Shown: piece by piece, positions 1 to 7,634 of the stretch
How the letters are laid out: the number at the start of each line of letters is the position of its first letter
Numbering within the stretch: position 1 is the stretch's first letter
Assembly (NCBI GenBank): GCA_027023165.1
Contig: JALVWX010000245.1
Coordinates: forward strand, 1 to 19,010
From: Thermococcus sp.
GTDB lineage: Archaea; Methanobacteriota_B; Thermococci; Thermococcales; Thermococcaceae
Direction of reading: 5' to 3'
DNA length: 19,010 nt
Translations under genes and position numbers: made by a program
The notes under the pieces: generated by a model
What the model was told of the DNA's origin: nothing
Databases searched by the model: none
Seen by the model: the letters and a program-made list of their open reading frames with translations, nothing else

Positions 1-1492
1 CCTGGCCGCTGACTTCAGGACCGTAGAGCGGTGCTCCACCACCCTGGAGGATGTTGCTCACAATGTAGTTCCTGTTGACGAGCCAGTTCATAGCGTACCT
101 GACGCCGCGCAGAGCAAACGGGTTAAAGCTAACCCCCTCAGAGGTCTTTACAAGGCCAGTGTGAGGATCACCAACGAGGTTTAAGTCAAGGCTCCACCAC
201 TCGGTGATGGTTTTAACAAGTCCAATGGAACCGCCATATTCGCTGACCACTCCTCTGAGGTTACTGTATGGTACTGCATACCAGTAGAAGTCGTAGTCGC
301 CCTTTGCAACCGCAAGGATGGCAGTGTCCTCGTTGGCGGTACCATAAATGTCAACCTCCTTCCAGTGCGGTTCGAACGGGATCGGGACACCGTTGATCTT
401 GTCAGTGGCAAAACCAATCCTCTTGTTGTTCGCAAGCTTAAGGACGAGGGTTAGCTCTTGAGGGTCATATTTGGCAACGTAGTAAGGCCCGCTGCTTATG
501 AGGACGTTCTTGTAGTCTTCAGACCACTGGATGATCTTTTTGTAGCCCTCCTTCGCGAAATCCTCTGTGAGTCCAGCCTGTGAGGGAGTGATCCCCCAGG
601 ACATCAGCCATCTATCCAGTGTGCTCAACTCAGCTGGAACAGTGCTTCCAGACCAGAGGATATCCTCAGCCTTTTGTTTGAAGTACGGGGCCTGCTCGGG
701 GCTGACCATGTCGAGTTTGAATCCGTTCTGCGGGTGCTCGCTCCAGGAGAAGCTCTTTCCACCAACACCGTTCGCAACGGCCTCGCTGAGAACGTTATAA
801 AGTTCCCATGGAATTGAAGGGTACTCGACGTAGTTTCCAACGGCGGTTCCCCACTTGTCGTATGGAACGACGTAGTCCTGGTAGATAGTGTATTCAACGT
901 ACTCGTTGGTGAGCTTGGTGACTTTGATACCCCAGAACTGTGAGAGGATGTCCTGCAGGTTGTTACCCCATGCCTGGTCATAGTACTTGTCGCCCTTACC
1001 GTCCTGGTAGGCCCATTCGAAGTTCATGGCGAGGTCGAACATGAAGTCTGCTAAAGTCATGGGTTGACCGTCGTTCCACTGGCCAAGACCGCACTTCCAG
1101 GTGATGGCGCTCTGGGCGATTTTCCCGGAGTATTTGTTCACCCATCTCTCTAGGGTCCCATTCCACACCACCGCATCATCGGGAACCCTTACGTTATACT
1201 GTATGTTAACAATCTCACAGCGGTAGTTGTGGTACTGGGCGTCCGGACCGACCACGTAGGCCGGGTCGTGGAGGAAGTACCAGACCCTCAGGGTGTAGAC
1301 GTCGTTCAGTCCGCTGGGTGATGGGTTGAAGACACCCATGAAGAGGTTGTTGCTGGAAGTCAGCTGAATTATCCGAAGCGTGTCGCCCTGAATATCATCA
1401 GCTTTTGCTTGATGAGTGAAATGAGGGTTGGAAAGTACAAAACCCACCAATAGGAGTATCAAGATTGCACTCCAAACGTTCTTCCGTGGCAT
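1..1492 (-). CDS. ABC transporter solute-binding protein, family 5 (Opp/Dpp type), partial
   Basis: This frame is open from an ATG at 1492 to the left edge, so about 497 N-terminal residues are visible and the C-terminus is missing. The start has a GGTGGTGAT ribosome binding site a few bases upstream. Residues 1-29 look like a signal peptide: basic MPRKN, a hydrophobic ILILLLVGFVL core, then a QAKA-D cleavage-like site. The mature part reads like the SBP_bac_5 family: early strand DTLRII, FNPSPSGLNDVY, a WNDGQPMTLADFMFD segment matching the family's W.DG.p.tA.Dv.ft signature, a later SSGPYYVAKYD segment, and FALRGVRYAMNWLVNRN matching the family's helix on substrate-lobe closure. It would bind peptides or, as known for some Pyrococcus Opp-type systems, beta-glucosides outside the cell and deliver them to a permease. 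The permease and ATPase genes probably lie downstream, left of the window. The family is clear; the substrate cannot be read from sequence. Confidence 0.88.
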   Translation of the reverse strand, partial: MPRKNVWSAILILLLVGFVLSNPHFTHQAKADDIQGDTLRIIQLTSSNNLFMGVFNPSPSGLNDVYTLRVWYFLHDPAYVVGPDAQYHNYRCEIVNIQYNVRVPDDAVVWNGTLERWVNKYSGKIAQSAITWKCGLGQWNDGQPMTLADFMFDLAMNFEWAYQDGKGDKYYDQAWGNNLQDILSQFWGIKVTKLTNEYVEYTIYQDYVVPYDKWGTAVGNYVEYPSIPWELYNVLSEAVANGVGGKSFSWSEHPQNGFKLDMVSPEQAPYFKQKAEDILWSGSTVPAELSTLDRWLMSWGITPSQAGLTEDFAKEGYKKIIQWSEDYKNVLISSGPYYVAKYDPQELTLVLKLANNKRIGFATDKINGVPIPFEPHWKEVDIYGTANEDTAILAVAKGDYDFYWYAVPYSNLRGVVSEYGGSIGLVKTITEWWSLDLNLVGDPHTGLVKTSEGVSFNPFALRGVRYAMNWLVNRNYIVSNILQGGGAPLYGPEVSGQ

Positions 1493-1535
1493 TTTATCAC
1501 CACCGCTTTTGAGCATCAACGAATCTGCATAGAAG

Positions 1536-1543
1536 TTAATAAG
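1536..1543 (-). promoter_or_regulatory. TATA box of the solute-binding protein gene
   Basis: On the minus strand the sequence GAAACTTATTAAC contains a purine-rich BRE followed by CTTATTAA. It lies about 45 bases before the ATG at 1492. That places transcription initiation near 1513 and leaves a leader of about 20 bases containing the GGTGGTGAT ribosome binding site. Confidence 0.5.
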
Positions 1544-1645
1544 TTTCACCCTTACATGCCTAAACCCGCATGCCGGAGTATGGATTATGATGACCTTTAA
1601 CAGTGCGGGCACAATCCCTTTAAACCACAATGATAATCCGGTTCG

Positions 1646-2014
1646 ATGACCATGAAGCGCCTCCAGCTCGCCACTTACCTGCTCGCAATTGACGGTTTCC
1701 TGCTCCTCTACTACGCATATTCATGGGCTTCGCTGGTTTACCTCTCCTTCGCACTGCTCACCCTCGTTTTAGCGTATGGAGTCGGCAGGGAAAACAGGAC
1801 GGCGATAAAGGTTGCCCTCATATATGCAGGGGCGGAGTTCTTCTTCGGCCTGCTCCTCCTTATAGCGGGGAACCTCTACTCGGCAGTGGACGCGGCGATA
1901 AGCTTCTTCATAATGCATGACATTCTCGGCTACATCCAAGAGGTCTACAGATCCGAGAAAGGCGAAGAAGGGGATAAAAACGGGGGAGAAACAAAAAGCG
2001 AGAAACCCGAGTGA
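1646..2014 (+). CDS. small integral membrane protein, unknown function
   Basis: The product has 122 residues with three to four predicted membrane segments, roughly residues 7-24, 26-45, 53-73 and 76-95. A charged, probably cytoplasmic tail from about residue 100 is rich in Glu and Lys and ends in EKPE. I do not recognise a family. A TATA-like CTTTAAAC at 1618-1625 lies about 25 bases before the ATG at 1646, which suggests a leaderless transcript. A second in-frame ATG at 1652 is the alternative start, and no strong ribosome binding site precedes either. The stop codon abuts the stop of the convergent acyl-CoA synthetase beta gene with no gap. No neighbour indicates its role. Confidence 0.7.
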   Translation: MTMKRLQLATYLLAIDGFLLLYYAYSWASLVYLSFALLTLVLAYGVGRENRTAIKVALIYAGAEFFFGLLLLIAGNLYSAVDAAISFFIMHDILGYIQEVYRSEKGEEGDKNGGETKSEKPE

Positions 2015-2776
2015 TCAAGCACACCTCTCCCTGTACTCTGAGCTTATCTCCGGCTTCTCGGCCTTCGGTTCCGTGACGATTATCCTCGCGTCGACAACCA
2101 CAGCGCCTTCCCCTTCGTTGTAGACGAAGACGGGGTTGAGGTCCATCTCCTTGATGTAGTCCCTGAGGTCGTCGACAAGCTCGCTGACCTTGAGCAGTAG
2201 CTGGACGATGGCCTCTATGTCGGCCGGCTCCTCACCACGCGCCCCAGCCAGAATCGGGTAGCTCTTTATCTCCTGGATCATCTTCCTGGCGTCGCGCTCG
2301 GTTATCGGGATTATGCGGAAGGTGACGTCCTTGAGGACCTCGACGAAGATTCCGCCGAGGCCGAACATGAGCGCGTGGCCGAACTGCGGGTCTTCGGTGA
2401 CGCCGATGATTATCTCCCTGCCGGGCTTGAGCATCGGGGCTATGAGGACGCCGAGGATTTCAGCGTCGGGGCGGTACTTCCTGGCGTTCTCGTGGATCTC
2501 CTCCCACTTCTGCTTGAGTTCTTCGGGGGTCTTTATGTTGAGGAGCACCACTTTAGCGTCGCTCTTGTGGAGAATCTGCGGTGACATGAGCTTCATGGCA
2601 ACGGGGTAGCCGATCTCTTCGGCGTACTTGAGTGCCTCATCGAGGGTCTTTGCGAGCTTCTCCTCCGGGACGGGAAGGCCGTAGGCCTTCAGCACCTGCT
2701 TGGCCTCGTACTCGACGAGGGCAGTCCTTCCCTCCTTCAGGACGGACTCAATAACTTTGAGGGCTTCCTCCTTCAT
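2015..2776 (-). CDS. NDP-forming acyl-CoA synthetase, beta subunit (ATP-grasp)
   Basis: This 253-residue protein is the ATP-grasp nucleotide-binding beta subunit of an ADP-forming acetyl/acyl-CoA synthetase. The alpha2beta2 enzyme converts acyl-CoA plus ADP (or GDP) and phosphate into the acid, CoA and ATP, which is the main substrate-level phosphorylation step of peptide and sugar fermentation in Thermococcales. Visible signatures are VEYEAKQVLKAYGLPVP near residue 21, GYPVAMKLMSPQILHKSD with His70 at the position of the phosphorylated beta-subunit histidine (His71 in the Pyrococcus furiosus enzyme), PGREIIIGVTEDPQFGHAL, FGLGGIFVEVLKDV, and the C-terminal MDLNPVFV strand. A tail of about 20 residues follows (PKAEKPEISSEYRERCA). 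It starts 23 bases after the alpha-subunit stop with its own GGTGGT ribosome binding site, so the two are co-transcribed. Several isoenzymes with different acyl preferences exist in this order, and the substrate cannot be assigned here. Confidence 0.93.
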   Translation of the reverse strand: MKEEALKVIESVLKEGRTALVEYEAKQVLKAYGLPVPEEKLAKTLDEALKYAEEIGYPVAMKLMSPQILHKSDAKVVLLNIKTPEELKQKWEEIHENARKYRPDAEILGVLIAPMLKPGREIIIGVTEDPQFGHALMFGLGGIFVEVLKDVTFRIIPITERDARKMIQEIKSYPILAGARGEEPADIEAIVQLLLKVSELVDDLRDYIKEMDLNPVFVYNEGEGAVVVDARIIVTEPKAEKPEISSEYRERCA

Positions 2777-2799
2777 GGTACCACCACCAAAAATTGGGG

Positions 2800-4218
2800 T
2801 TAAGAACCCCTCCTCAGGTATTCGGCGTACTTGACAAGGCCCGCCATGGCCCTAACGCCCCTCTCCGGGGTCGGATAGACGGGAACCCCCTTCTCCTCAA
2901 GCAGTCTCGCGTAGTAGTCGGTCTTCTTGCCACCCATTGCGACCGCCACAATGGGCTTGTCGCTCTTCTTCTGGTACTCGGCGAGGATGTCGATTATCTT
3001 CTCCTCCTCGAGGAGCGGCACCTGGAAGAGGACGATGACGACTATGGCATCGACGTTCGGGTCGTTGACAAAGCCCTCGATGGCTATCCTGTACCTTTCC
3101 GCGTCGGTGTCACCGACCACATCCGTTGGGTTGCCCGGAACCGCATGCGGCGGGAAGTTCTCCCTGAGGAACTTTATCGTCCCCTCACTGAGGTCGGCCA
3201 TCCTGAGGCCGAATTTAGCTACAGCATCGCTGGCCATGACGCCCGCTCCACCGCCGTCGGTGATGATGCCTATCCTGTCGCCCTTCGGGAGCTTGTCCTT
3301 CAAAGCCGCAAAGGCCTTCGCGAGGTCGAACATGTGCTCGAAGTCCTCGGCGCGGATAATCCCGGTCTGCTTGAAGACGGCGTCGTAAATCGTGTCCGCT
3401 CCGGCGAGTGAACCGGTGTGGGAAGAGGCGGCTTTGGCGCCGTACTCGGTTCTCCCGCTCTTGAGAGCTATCACGGGCTTAACCCTGGTTATCCTCTTGG
3501 CGCTCTCGATGAACTTCCTCCCGTCCTTAACGCCCTCGATGTAGAAGGTGACGACGTTTATCTCATCGTCGTGAACGAAGTAGTCCATCAGATCGGCATC
3601 GTCCACGTCTATTTTGTTGCCGTAACTGACCATTTTTCCTATGCCGATTTCAGCCATGGCCGCCCAGTCGAGCATAGCAGCGGCAAAGGCACCGCTCTGG
3701 CTGACGAAGGCTATCGGACCGCTCTTTGGCCTGTCCATTTTGCTCTCCGGCAGGAAGACGGTATCAACGCCTGTATCTGGGACGTAAACGCCAACGCAGT
3801 TGGGGCCGATAACGCGTATTCCGTTGGCCTTGGCTATCTCGTAGATTTCGCGCTCCAGCTTCTTGCCCTCCTCACCGAGCTCTCCGAAGCCGCCGGTGAT
3901 GATTATGACCGACTTGATGCCCTTCTCGGCGATGTCCCTCATCGTTGCCGGAACGAACGGGGCAGGTATCGAGATGACCGCCAGATCAGTGTCATCGGGA
4001 AGCTCCTTAACGGTCTTGTAGACCCTATAGCCATCTATCTCGTCGAGTTTGGGGTTCACAGGATAGATGTTGCCCTTGAAGATTCCGCGCTCCTTGTTCA
4101 TTTTGAAGTTCTCGAAGATGACGTTTCCAACCTTACCCTTCTTGTTGGTTGCACCGATGATAGCGACCGCCTTCGGGTCGAAGAAGGGCCTCATTTCCTC
4201 CACTATCCTTTCCGCCAT
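2800..4218 (-). CDS. NDP-forming acyl-CoA synthetase, alpha subunit
   Basis: The alpha subunit carries the CoA-binding and succinyl-CoA-ligase-like domains and forms the acyl phosphate. From the chosen start it has 472 residues. Motifs are FFDPKAVAIIGATNKKGKVG (CoA-binding Rossmann fold), GNIYPVNP, VSQSGAFAAAMLDWA, GNKIDVDDADL, and AASSHTGSLAG, whose His267 corresponds to the catalytic phosphohistidine of the alpha subunit. The frame extends upstream to 4260, but I chose the ATG at 4218. It has a strong GGAGGGAT ribosome binding site, the family normally begins MAERIVEEMRPFFDP, and the TATA box at 4268-4275 puts transcription initiation near 4245, after the longer start. It is the first gene of a two-gene operon with the beta subunit; adjacent alpha and beta genes occur for some but not all isoenzymes in this order. 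Confidence 0.93.
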   Translation of the reverse strand: MAERIVEEMRPFFDPKAVAIIGATNKKGKVGNVIFENFKMNKERGIFKGNIYPVNPKLDEIDGYRVYKTVKELPDDTDLAVISIPAPFVPATMRDIAEKGIKSVIIITGGFGELGEEGKKLEREIYEIAKANGIRVIGPNCVGVYVPDTGVDTVFLPESKMDRPKSGPIAFVSQSGAFAAAMLDWAAMAEIGIGKMVSYGNKIDVDDADLMDYFVHDDEINVVTFYIEGVKDGRKFIESAKRITRVKPVIALKSGRTEYGAKAASSHTGSLAGADTIYDAVFKQTGIIRAEDFEHMFDLAKAFAALKDKLPKGDRIGIITDGGGAGVMASDAVAKFGLRMADLSEGTIKFLRENFPPHAVPGNPTDVVGDTDAERYRIAIEGFVNDPNVDAIVVIVLFQVPLLEEEKIIDILAEYQKKSDKPIVAVAMGGKKTDYYARLLEEKGVPVYPTPERGVRAMAGLVKYAEYLRRGS

Positions 4219-4267
4219 TGGTATCCCTCCGCTAGAAACTGCTTCTCGGAGAAAATTCATTTCGGAT

Positions 4268-4275
4268 GTATAAAA
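4268..4275 (-). promoter_or_regulatory. TATA box of the acyl-CoA synthetase operon
   Basis: Minus-strand CTTTTATACA is centred about 53 bases before the ATG at 4218. This predicts transcription initiation near 4245 and a leader of about 27 bases carrying GGAGGGAT. It excludes the upstream start at 4260. Confidence 0.6.
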
Positions 4276-4321
4276 GAGTTGCGTTTTGTAAAAACTGGAC
4301 TCCAGTGAACTGAAAAGTCCA

Positions 4322-5089
4322 TCAGTGTAAACCCCCTAAAAATTCGAGGCTCCTCCTGGCGGATTCAAGGTCGTTCACCTCGAGGGCCCTCGTCACTTCA
4401 GGCAGCTTCGGGAGCACCCTTCTCCATGGAATCGTACCAGCCCCAACCGGAAGGTGCTCGTCTCTCTCCCCTGAGTTGTCGTGGATGTGGACGTGGACGA
4501 TTCTGCCGCCAAAAAGCTCCAGAAAGCGGTCGAAGTCCCTCGTCGTCGTGTTGAGGTGGCCAACGTCAAAGGTAACTCCGATTTCGATCTCCCCGATTAT
4601 CTCAGCCAGCCTGTCGCAGTTCTGGGCATCCAGAATCGGGAAGCGGGGCATGTTCTCGACGCCGACTTTCACACCGTACTCCTCACTCCAGCGGGTTATC
4701 TCCCTGAGGGACTCCCTGTGGATTTCGAGGTACTCGCGGCGGTTCTTGACGCTCACGGGGGAGCAGTGACCAGGGTGGATTGTCACGGCCACTGCCTCAA
4801 GCTCCGCCGAAAGCTCAAGAGTTTCGCGGATTATCTCCAGAGATGCTTCCCTTATGCGCTCGTTGAAAGATGCTATGTTGATGTCGCTGAAGGGGGCGTG
4901 TACGGTGGCTTCCATTCTGTAGGAGTCGAGGACTTCTCGGAAGAGCGCGAGATTATCCCTGGAGAGATAGTGTGGCCACTCGCTCAGGATTTCGATGAAA
5001 CCAAAGCCGAGTTCTTTGGCAGCCCTAACCCAATCCTCAAACCCCTTGAGGCTTTTTTCGCCGTAAGCGGTCATCGACAGGCCTATCAT
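4322..5089 (-). CDS. sugar phosphate isomerase/epimerase-like TIM-barrel protein
   Basis: From the ATG at 5089 the product has 255 residues and belongs to the xylose-isomerase-like/AP-endonuclease-2 TIM-barrel superfamily. Metal-ligand-type residues appear in order at the ends of beta strands: TVHAPFSDINIAS, VTIHPGH, KVGVENMPRFP, VTFDVGHLN, and VHVHIHDNSGERDEHLPVGAGTIPW. This matches the His/His/Glu/Asp-His/His-Asp/Glu series of the superfamily. It could be an isomerase or epimerase of an unknown sugar; an endonuclease IV role is less likely because the sequence resembles the sugar-enzyme branch. The frame runs further upstream, but that part overlaps the transporter gene and has no family character. 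The start codon overlaps the transporter stop as ATGA, so translation is probably coupled, yet nothing explains why the two are linked. Confidence 0.82.
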   Translation of the reverse strand: MIGLSMTAYGEKSLKGFEDWVRAAKELGFGFIEILSEWPHYLSRDNLALFREVLDSYRMEATVHAPFSDINIASFNERIREASLEIIRETLELSAELEAVAVTIHPGHCSPVSVKNRREYLEIHRESLREITRWSEEYGVKVGVENMPRFPILDAQNCDRLAEIIGEIEIGVTFDVGHLNTTTRDFDRFLELFGGRIVHVHIHDNSGERDEHLPVGAGTIPWRRVLPKLPEVTRALEVNDLESARRSLEFLGGLH

Positions 5090-6276
5090 GCTCCCACCAT
5101 CATTTTTGCCAGCAAGACAACGAAGAGGGTCCCCATAACGTCGGATATTGTGGTAACTGTCGGGATGGCTACGTTGTCCGGGTCGATGTTGAAGCGGTGG
5201 GAGAGATAGGCAATGAAAACCCCAATGACTATGTTGACCACGACGAGGAGGGGATAGCCGAGAATGAAGGGCCATATTAGTGCGGCGTGGTAGCCTATTA
5301 AGCGCGTAACGTGGACAGCTATGTAGTTTGTTAGAAACCCTATTATTGGTGTCAGAAGGAGCAGTGCTGAGACATCAAGGTAGAACTCCCTGTTCTTTAG
5401 TGCGCTCTTTCCAGAGAGGTTAAGTCTTGTTGAAGTGGTTGCCGCGGCTATCGAGGCGAAGTTGCCGACGCTGTCGAGTATAGAGGGATACATGACACTG
5501 AGGATTATAGCCTTGGATATGACATCGCTGTAGGACTCGAGGGTTGAGCCGGAGAATATTTCAATGATTCCAAGGACAGTGAGTACGGTAGCCACCTCTT
5601 TGAACGCCTTAACGTGTTCCTTATTGTATTTGGAGCGGAGGATCATAAGTACAAAAAGGGCCAGCATTACGATAGTAAAAGTATAGAATGCCTCTGGATG
5701 GCCTTCATAGAAAAACACGAGGTAAACTAAGGTAGGAATCGTCACAACATCGGCTACTGAGGTTATTAGTGGAGCCGCTATCATATCCGGATCAGCACCC
5801 CAGCGGTAGGGGAATATTGTGATGAAAGCGGTGGAATACCCAAGGAGAAAACCGATAACCAAGGCAGAAGCTATCACGATGAGGAGGACTATGAACGTAG
5901 AATGCGAGAAGCCGAGCTTTACCGCGCCGGCTATCCAGAGGACTATAAGCGGTATCTTGGAACTTCCAATGGCAATCGAGATATTGGTTGTTACCTCCTT
6001 GTCAAGTACACCTCTAATTTTACCAAGGTGGAGCGCGGTGGTCATCCTTGAGGCCATCGCCCCAAAAACGTTACCCCTCAAATCACTGAGACCGGGGAGG
6101 ATGACCAGAAGGAGCGGATACGATGTGGCTATCATCTCAAAGTTCTTACCCAGAACGCCCCCGCCGACGAAATCAAGGGCTAAGCAGAGCAGTAACGCCG
6201 GAAACGTTACCAAAAACGTTTGCTTCAGCCTCTCCCGCCATCCGCGGGTTCCAACGGTCACTTCCACCAGGAGCAT
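5086..6276 (-). CDS. MgtE/SLC41-like divalent cation transporter with two fused membrane domains
   Basis: The protein has 396 residues and consists almost entirely of two homologous MgtE membrane domains in tandem, about residues 15-200 and 215-396. The first has LPGLSDLRGNVFGAMASR (Asp64, Gly68-Asn69) and GADPDMIAAPLITSVADVV (Asp176). The second has YPSILDSVGNFASIAAA (Asp268, Gly271-Asn272) and NIDPDNVAIPTVTTISDVM (Asp379). Bacterial MgtE is a homodimer with one such domain plus cytoplasmic N and CBS gating domains; those are absent here, and the duplicated layout resembles eukaryotic SLC41. It probably transports Mg2+ or another divalent cation across the cytoplasmic membrane. The frame can begin at 6312, but the TATA box at 6326-6335 puts initiation near 6304, so I prefer the ATG at 6276 with a GGGGGTGG site. 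Divergent PhoU/RCK_C genes suggest separate regulatory subunits. Confidence 0.85.
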   Translation of the reverse strand: MLLVEVTVGTRGWRERLKQTFLVTFPALLLCLALDFVGGGVLGKNFEMIATSYPLLLVILPGLSDLRGNVFGAMASRMTTALHLGKIRGVLDKEVTTNISIAIGSSKIPLIVLWIAGAVKLGFSHSTFIVLLIVIASALVIGFLLGYSTAFITIFPYRWGADPDMIAAPLITSVADVVTIPTLVYLVFFYEGHPEAFYTFTIVMLALFVLMILRSKYNKEHVKAFKEVATVLTVLGIIEIFSGSTLESYSDVISKAIILSVMYPSILDSVGNFASIAAATTSTRLNLSGKSALKNREFYLDVSALLLLTPIIGFLTNYIAVHVTRLIGYHAALIWPFILGYPLLVVVNIVIGVFIAYLSHRFNIDPDNVAIPTVTTISDVMGTLFVVLLAKMMVGA

Positions 6277-6325
6277 CGTCTTCCACCCCCATTCCTCCCA
6301 CCTCCGGCCCATCTAAGTGGGACAG

Positions 6326-6335
6326 TTTTATAAAA
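6326..6335 (-). promoter_or_regulatory. TATA box of the mgtE-like/isomerase operon
   Basis: The symmetric sequence TTTTATAAAA is read here on the minus strand, about 50-59 bases before the ATG at 6276. It is only about 32 bases from the TAAATAA box of the divergent gene at 6410, so both units share one short regulatory region of roughly 130 bases. Confidence 0.55.
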
Positions 6336-6367
6336 GTTGTCATTACTGCCAAGTGAGCGGCGAAAAG

Positions 6368-6374
6368 TAAATAA
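6368..6374 (+). promoter_or_regulatory. TATA box of the PhoU/RCK_C gene pair
   Basis: GAAAAGTAAATAAG gives a BRE-like purine run followed by TAAATAA. Initiation is expected near 6398. The ATG is at 6410, and a GGGAGGGA ribosome binding site at 6397-6404 would lie at the very 5' end of the transcript. Confidence 0.45.
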
Positions 6375-6409
6375 GCCGGCCCGGAGATTCAAAACCGGGA
6401 GGGACTTCG

Positions 6410-7015
6410 ATGGAGGAATGGGACGAGGTTGAGGTTCCCGACAACGTGAAGGAGATATTCGTCGAGATGAAGAACACCGCCGAACTTATGGTAGACCTCG
6501 CCTACTCGGCGGTTCTGTTCCGCGAGAAGGAGATGGCCGAGGAGGTTCTGGAGCTTGAGGAGTACCTTGACCTGCTCAACTACAACCTGATGGTTAGGGC
6601 AGTCCTATCAGCGAGAAACCTCAGGGATGCGGAGAGAGTAACGTCAATTCTTCAGATGGGCCGCTCGATAGATGAAATATCAAACGCCGCCGCAGATCTC
6701 GCGAAGATGGTCATCGAGGAGAAGCTCCATCCACTGATCAATGAAGTTATACTGGAAAGCGAAGAAACAATAGGGAAGGCGATAGTCTCGCCCGAGTCCA
6801 TTTTGGTGGGAAAGACACTTGAAGAACTGGATCTTCCCACCAACACCGGCGTCTGGGTTATAGCAATACGGCGTGGAAAGCGCTGGATTTTCGACCCAGA
6901 TGATGACACAAAGCTGATGCCGGGTGACATAATCATCGGAAGGGGCACGAGAACGGCCCTTGACTACCTCAAGGAACTTGCCAGGGGCATTATAAAGGTG
7001 ATGCCAAATGGATGA
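6410..7015 (+). CDS. PhoU-like/RCK_C (TrkA-C) regulatory protein, first copy
   Basis: This is a 201-residue soluble protein. Residues 1-115 form a helical PhoU-like region with the characteristic KNTAELMVDLAYSAV and EEVLELEEYLD helices. Residues about 128-197 form an RCK_C/TrkA-C domain: SPESILVGKTLEELDLP, then VWVIAIRRGKRWIFDP, then LMPGDIIIGRGT. It lacks the Rossmann RCK_N domain of full potassium-channel regulators. RCK_C domains usually bind small ligands or ions and gate membrane transporters. Its position divergent from the MgtE-like transporter suggests that it regulates that transporter, replacing the missing cytoplasmic domains. The next gene is a paralog and overlaps it by 8 bases, so the two may form a hetero-oligomer. 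The domain call is firm; the partner is inferred from position. Confidence 0.85.
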   Translation: MEEWDEVEVPDNVKEIFVEMKNTAELMVDLAYSAVLFREKEMAEEVLELEEYLDLLNYNLMVRAVLSARNLRDAERVTSILQMGRSIDEISNAAADLAKMVIEEKLHPLINEVILESEETIGKAIVSPESILVGKTLEELDLPTNTGVWVIAIRRGKRWIFDPDDDTKLMPGDIIIGRGTRTALDYLKELARGIIKVMPNG

Positions 7016-7586
7016 GTTTGATGAGATCAGGGGCTGCCTCGTTGAGATGAAGGATCTTTCAGCGCTCATGATAGACCTTGCATTCTCCTCCGTCATGTAC
7101 AACAGCGACGAGATAGCTGAGGAAGTTTATCTTCTGGAGGAACGTATGGACGACCTGACCCTGAAGGTCAAGAAGCTCGCCCTCCGCGCGGCGAAGAAGG
7201 AAGAAGACCCGGAGAGCCTGCTCAGCATCATGGATATGGCCGACATAAACGAGCGCATAAGCGACGCCGCTTACGGCATAGCCGACATAATCCTGCGCGA
7301 CATCGAGCCGCACCCGATAATCAGGGAGATAATGGAGGACACTGAGGAGGAGCTTGGCAGGGTGATCGTCCACAAAGGCTCCGTCCTCCACGGAAAGACC
7401 CTGAAGCAGCTCAAGCTCCCCAGCAAAATAGGCACGAGGATTCTGGCGATAAAGAGGGGAAGCAGGTATATCTACAACCCCGGCAAGGACGACGAGATAC
7501 GCGAGGGGGATGTTCTCATAGCCGTTGGTTCTGACCTCGACAAGCTCAGGAAGCTCGCCGGAGAGGAGGTTGAGGAAGAGGAGTGA
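7008..7586 (+). CDS. PhoU-like/RCK_C (TrkA-C) regulatory protein, second copy
   Basis: This 192-residue paralog of the preceding gene has the same order of domains. The N-terminal PhoU-like helices include KDLSALMIDLAFSSVMYNSD and a NERISDAAYGIADIIL segment. The RCK_C domain, about residues 119-187, contains HKGSVLHGKTLKQLKLP, ILAIKRGSRYIYNP and IREGDVLIAVGS, and the protein ends in an acidic EEVEEEE tail. The ATG lies inside the end of the preceding gene, 8 bases before its stop ends, with a GGTGAT ribosome binding site at 6997-7002, so translation is probably coupled. Like its neighbour it is probably a cytoplasmic ligand-responsive regulator of the divergent MgtE-like transporter. Confidence 0.85.
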   Translation: MDEFDEIRGCLVEMKDLSALMIDLAFSSVMYNSDEIAEEVYLLEERMDDLTLKVKKLALRAAKKEEDPESLLSIMDMADINERISDAAYGIADIILRDIEPHPIIREIMEDTEEELGRVIVHKGSVLHGKTLKQLKLPSKIGTRILAIKRGSRYIYNPGKDDEIREGDVLIAVGSDLDKLRKLAGEEVEEEE

Positions 7587-7606
7587 CAACTTCCGACTCG
7601 AAAAGC

Positions 7607-7630
7607 TTTTATTATTTTAAGTTGTCTTAA
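7607..7630 (+). promoter_or_regulatory. leaderless promoter with inverted repeat, gene at 7635
   Basis: TTTTATTA at 7607-7614 is centred 25 bases before the ATG, so initiation should fall at or within a few bases of the start codon. Just downstream, TTAAG (7617-7621) and CTTAA (7626-7630) form an inverted repeat around TTGT. The block closely resembles the promoter of the paralogous gene at 8429. Confidence 0.5.
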
Positions 7631-7634
7631 CCTC

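Noticed and set aside
1587..1646. ATGATGA and ATGATAA boxes upstream of the small membrane protein as a C/D guide RNA
   Set aside because: No CTGA D or D' box follows either element, and the second overlaps the expected promoter region of the gene at 1646.
2794..4308. Long open frames opposite the acyl-CoA synthetase genes on the plus strand
   Set aside because: They are antisense shadows of GC-rich, strongly conserved genes, with no family motifs and no promoters or ribosome binding sites of their own.
5090..5275. N-terminal extension of 62 residues on the sugar-isomerase-like protein
   Set aside because: It lies entirely within the transporter gene in another frame, is rich in His/Arg/Pro/Ser without family character, and the ATG at 5089 fits the family and the ATGA overlap.
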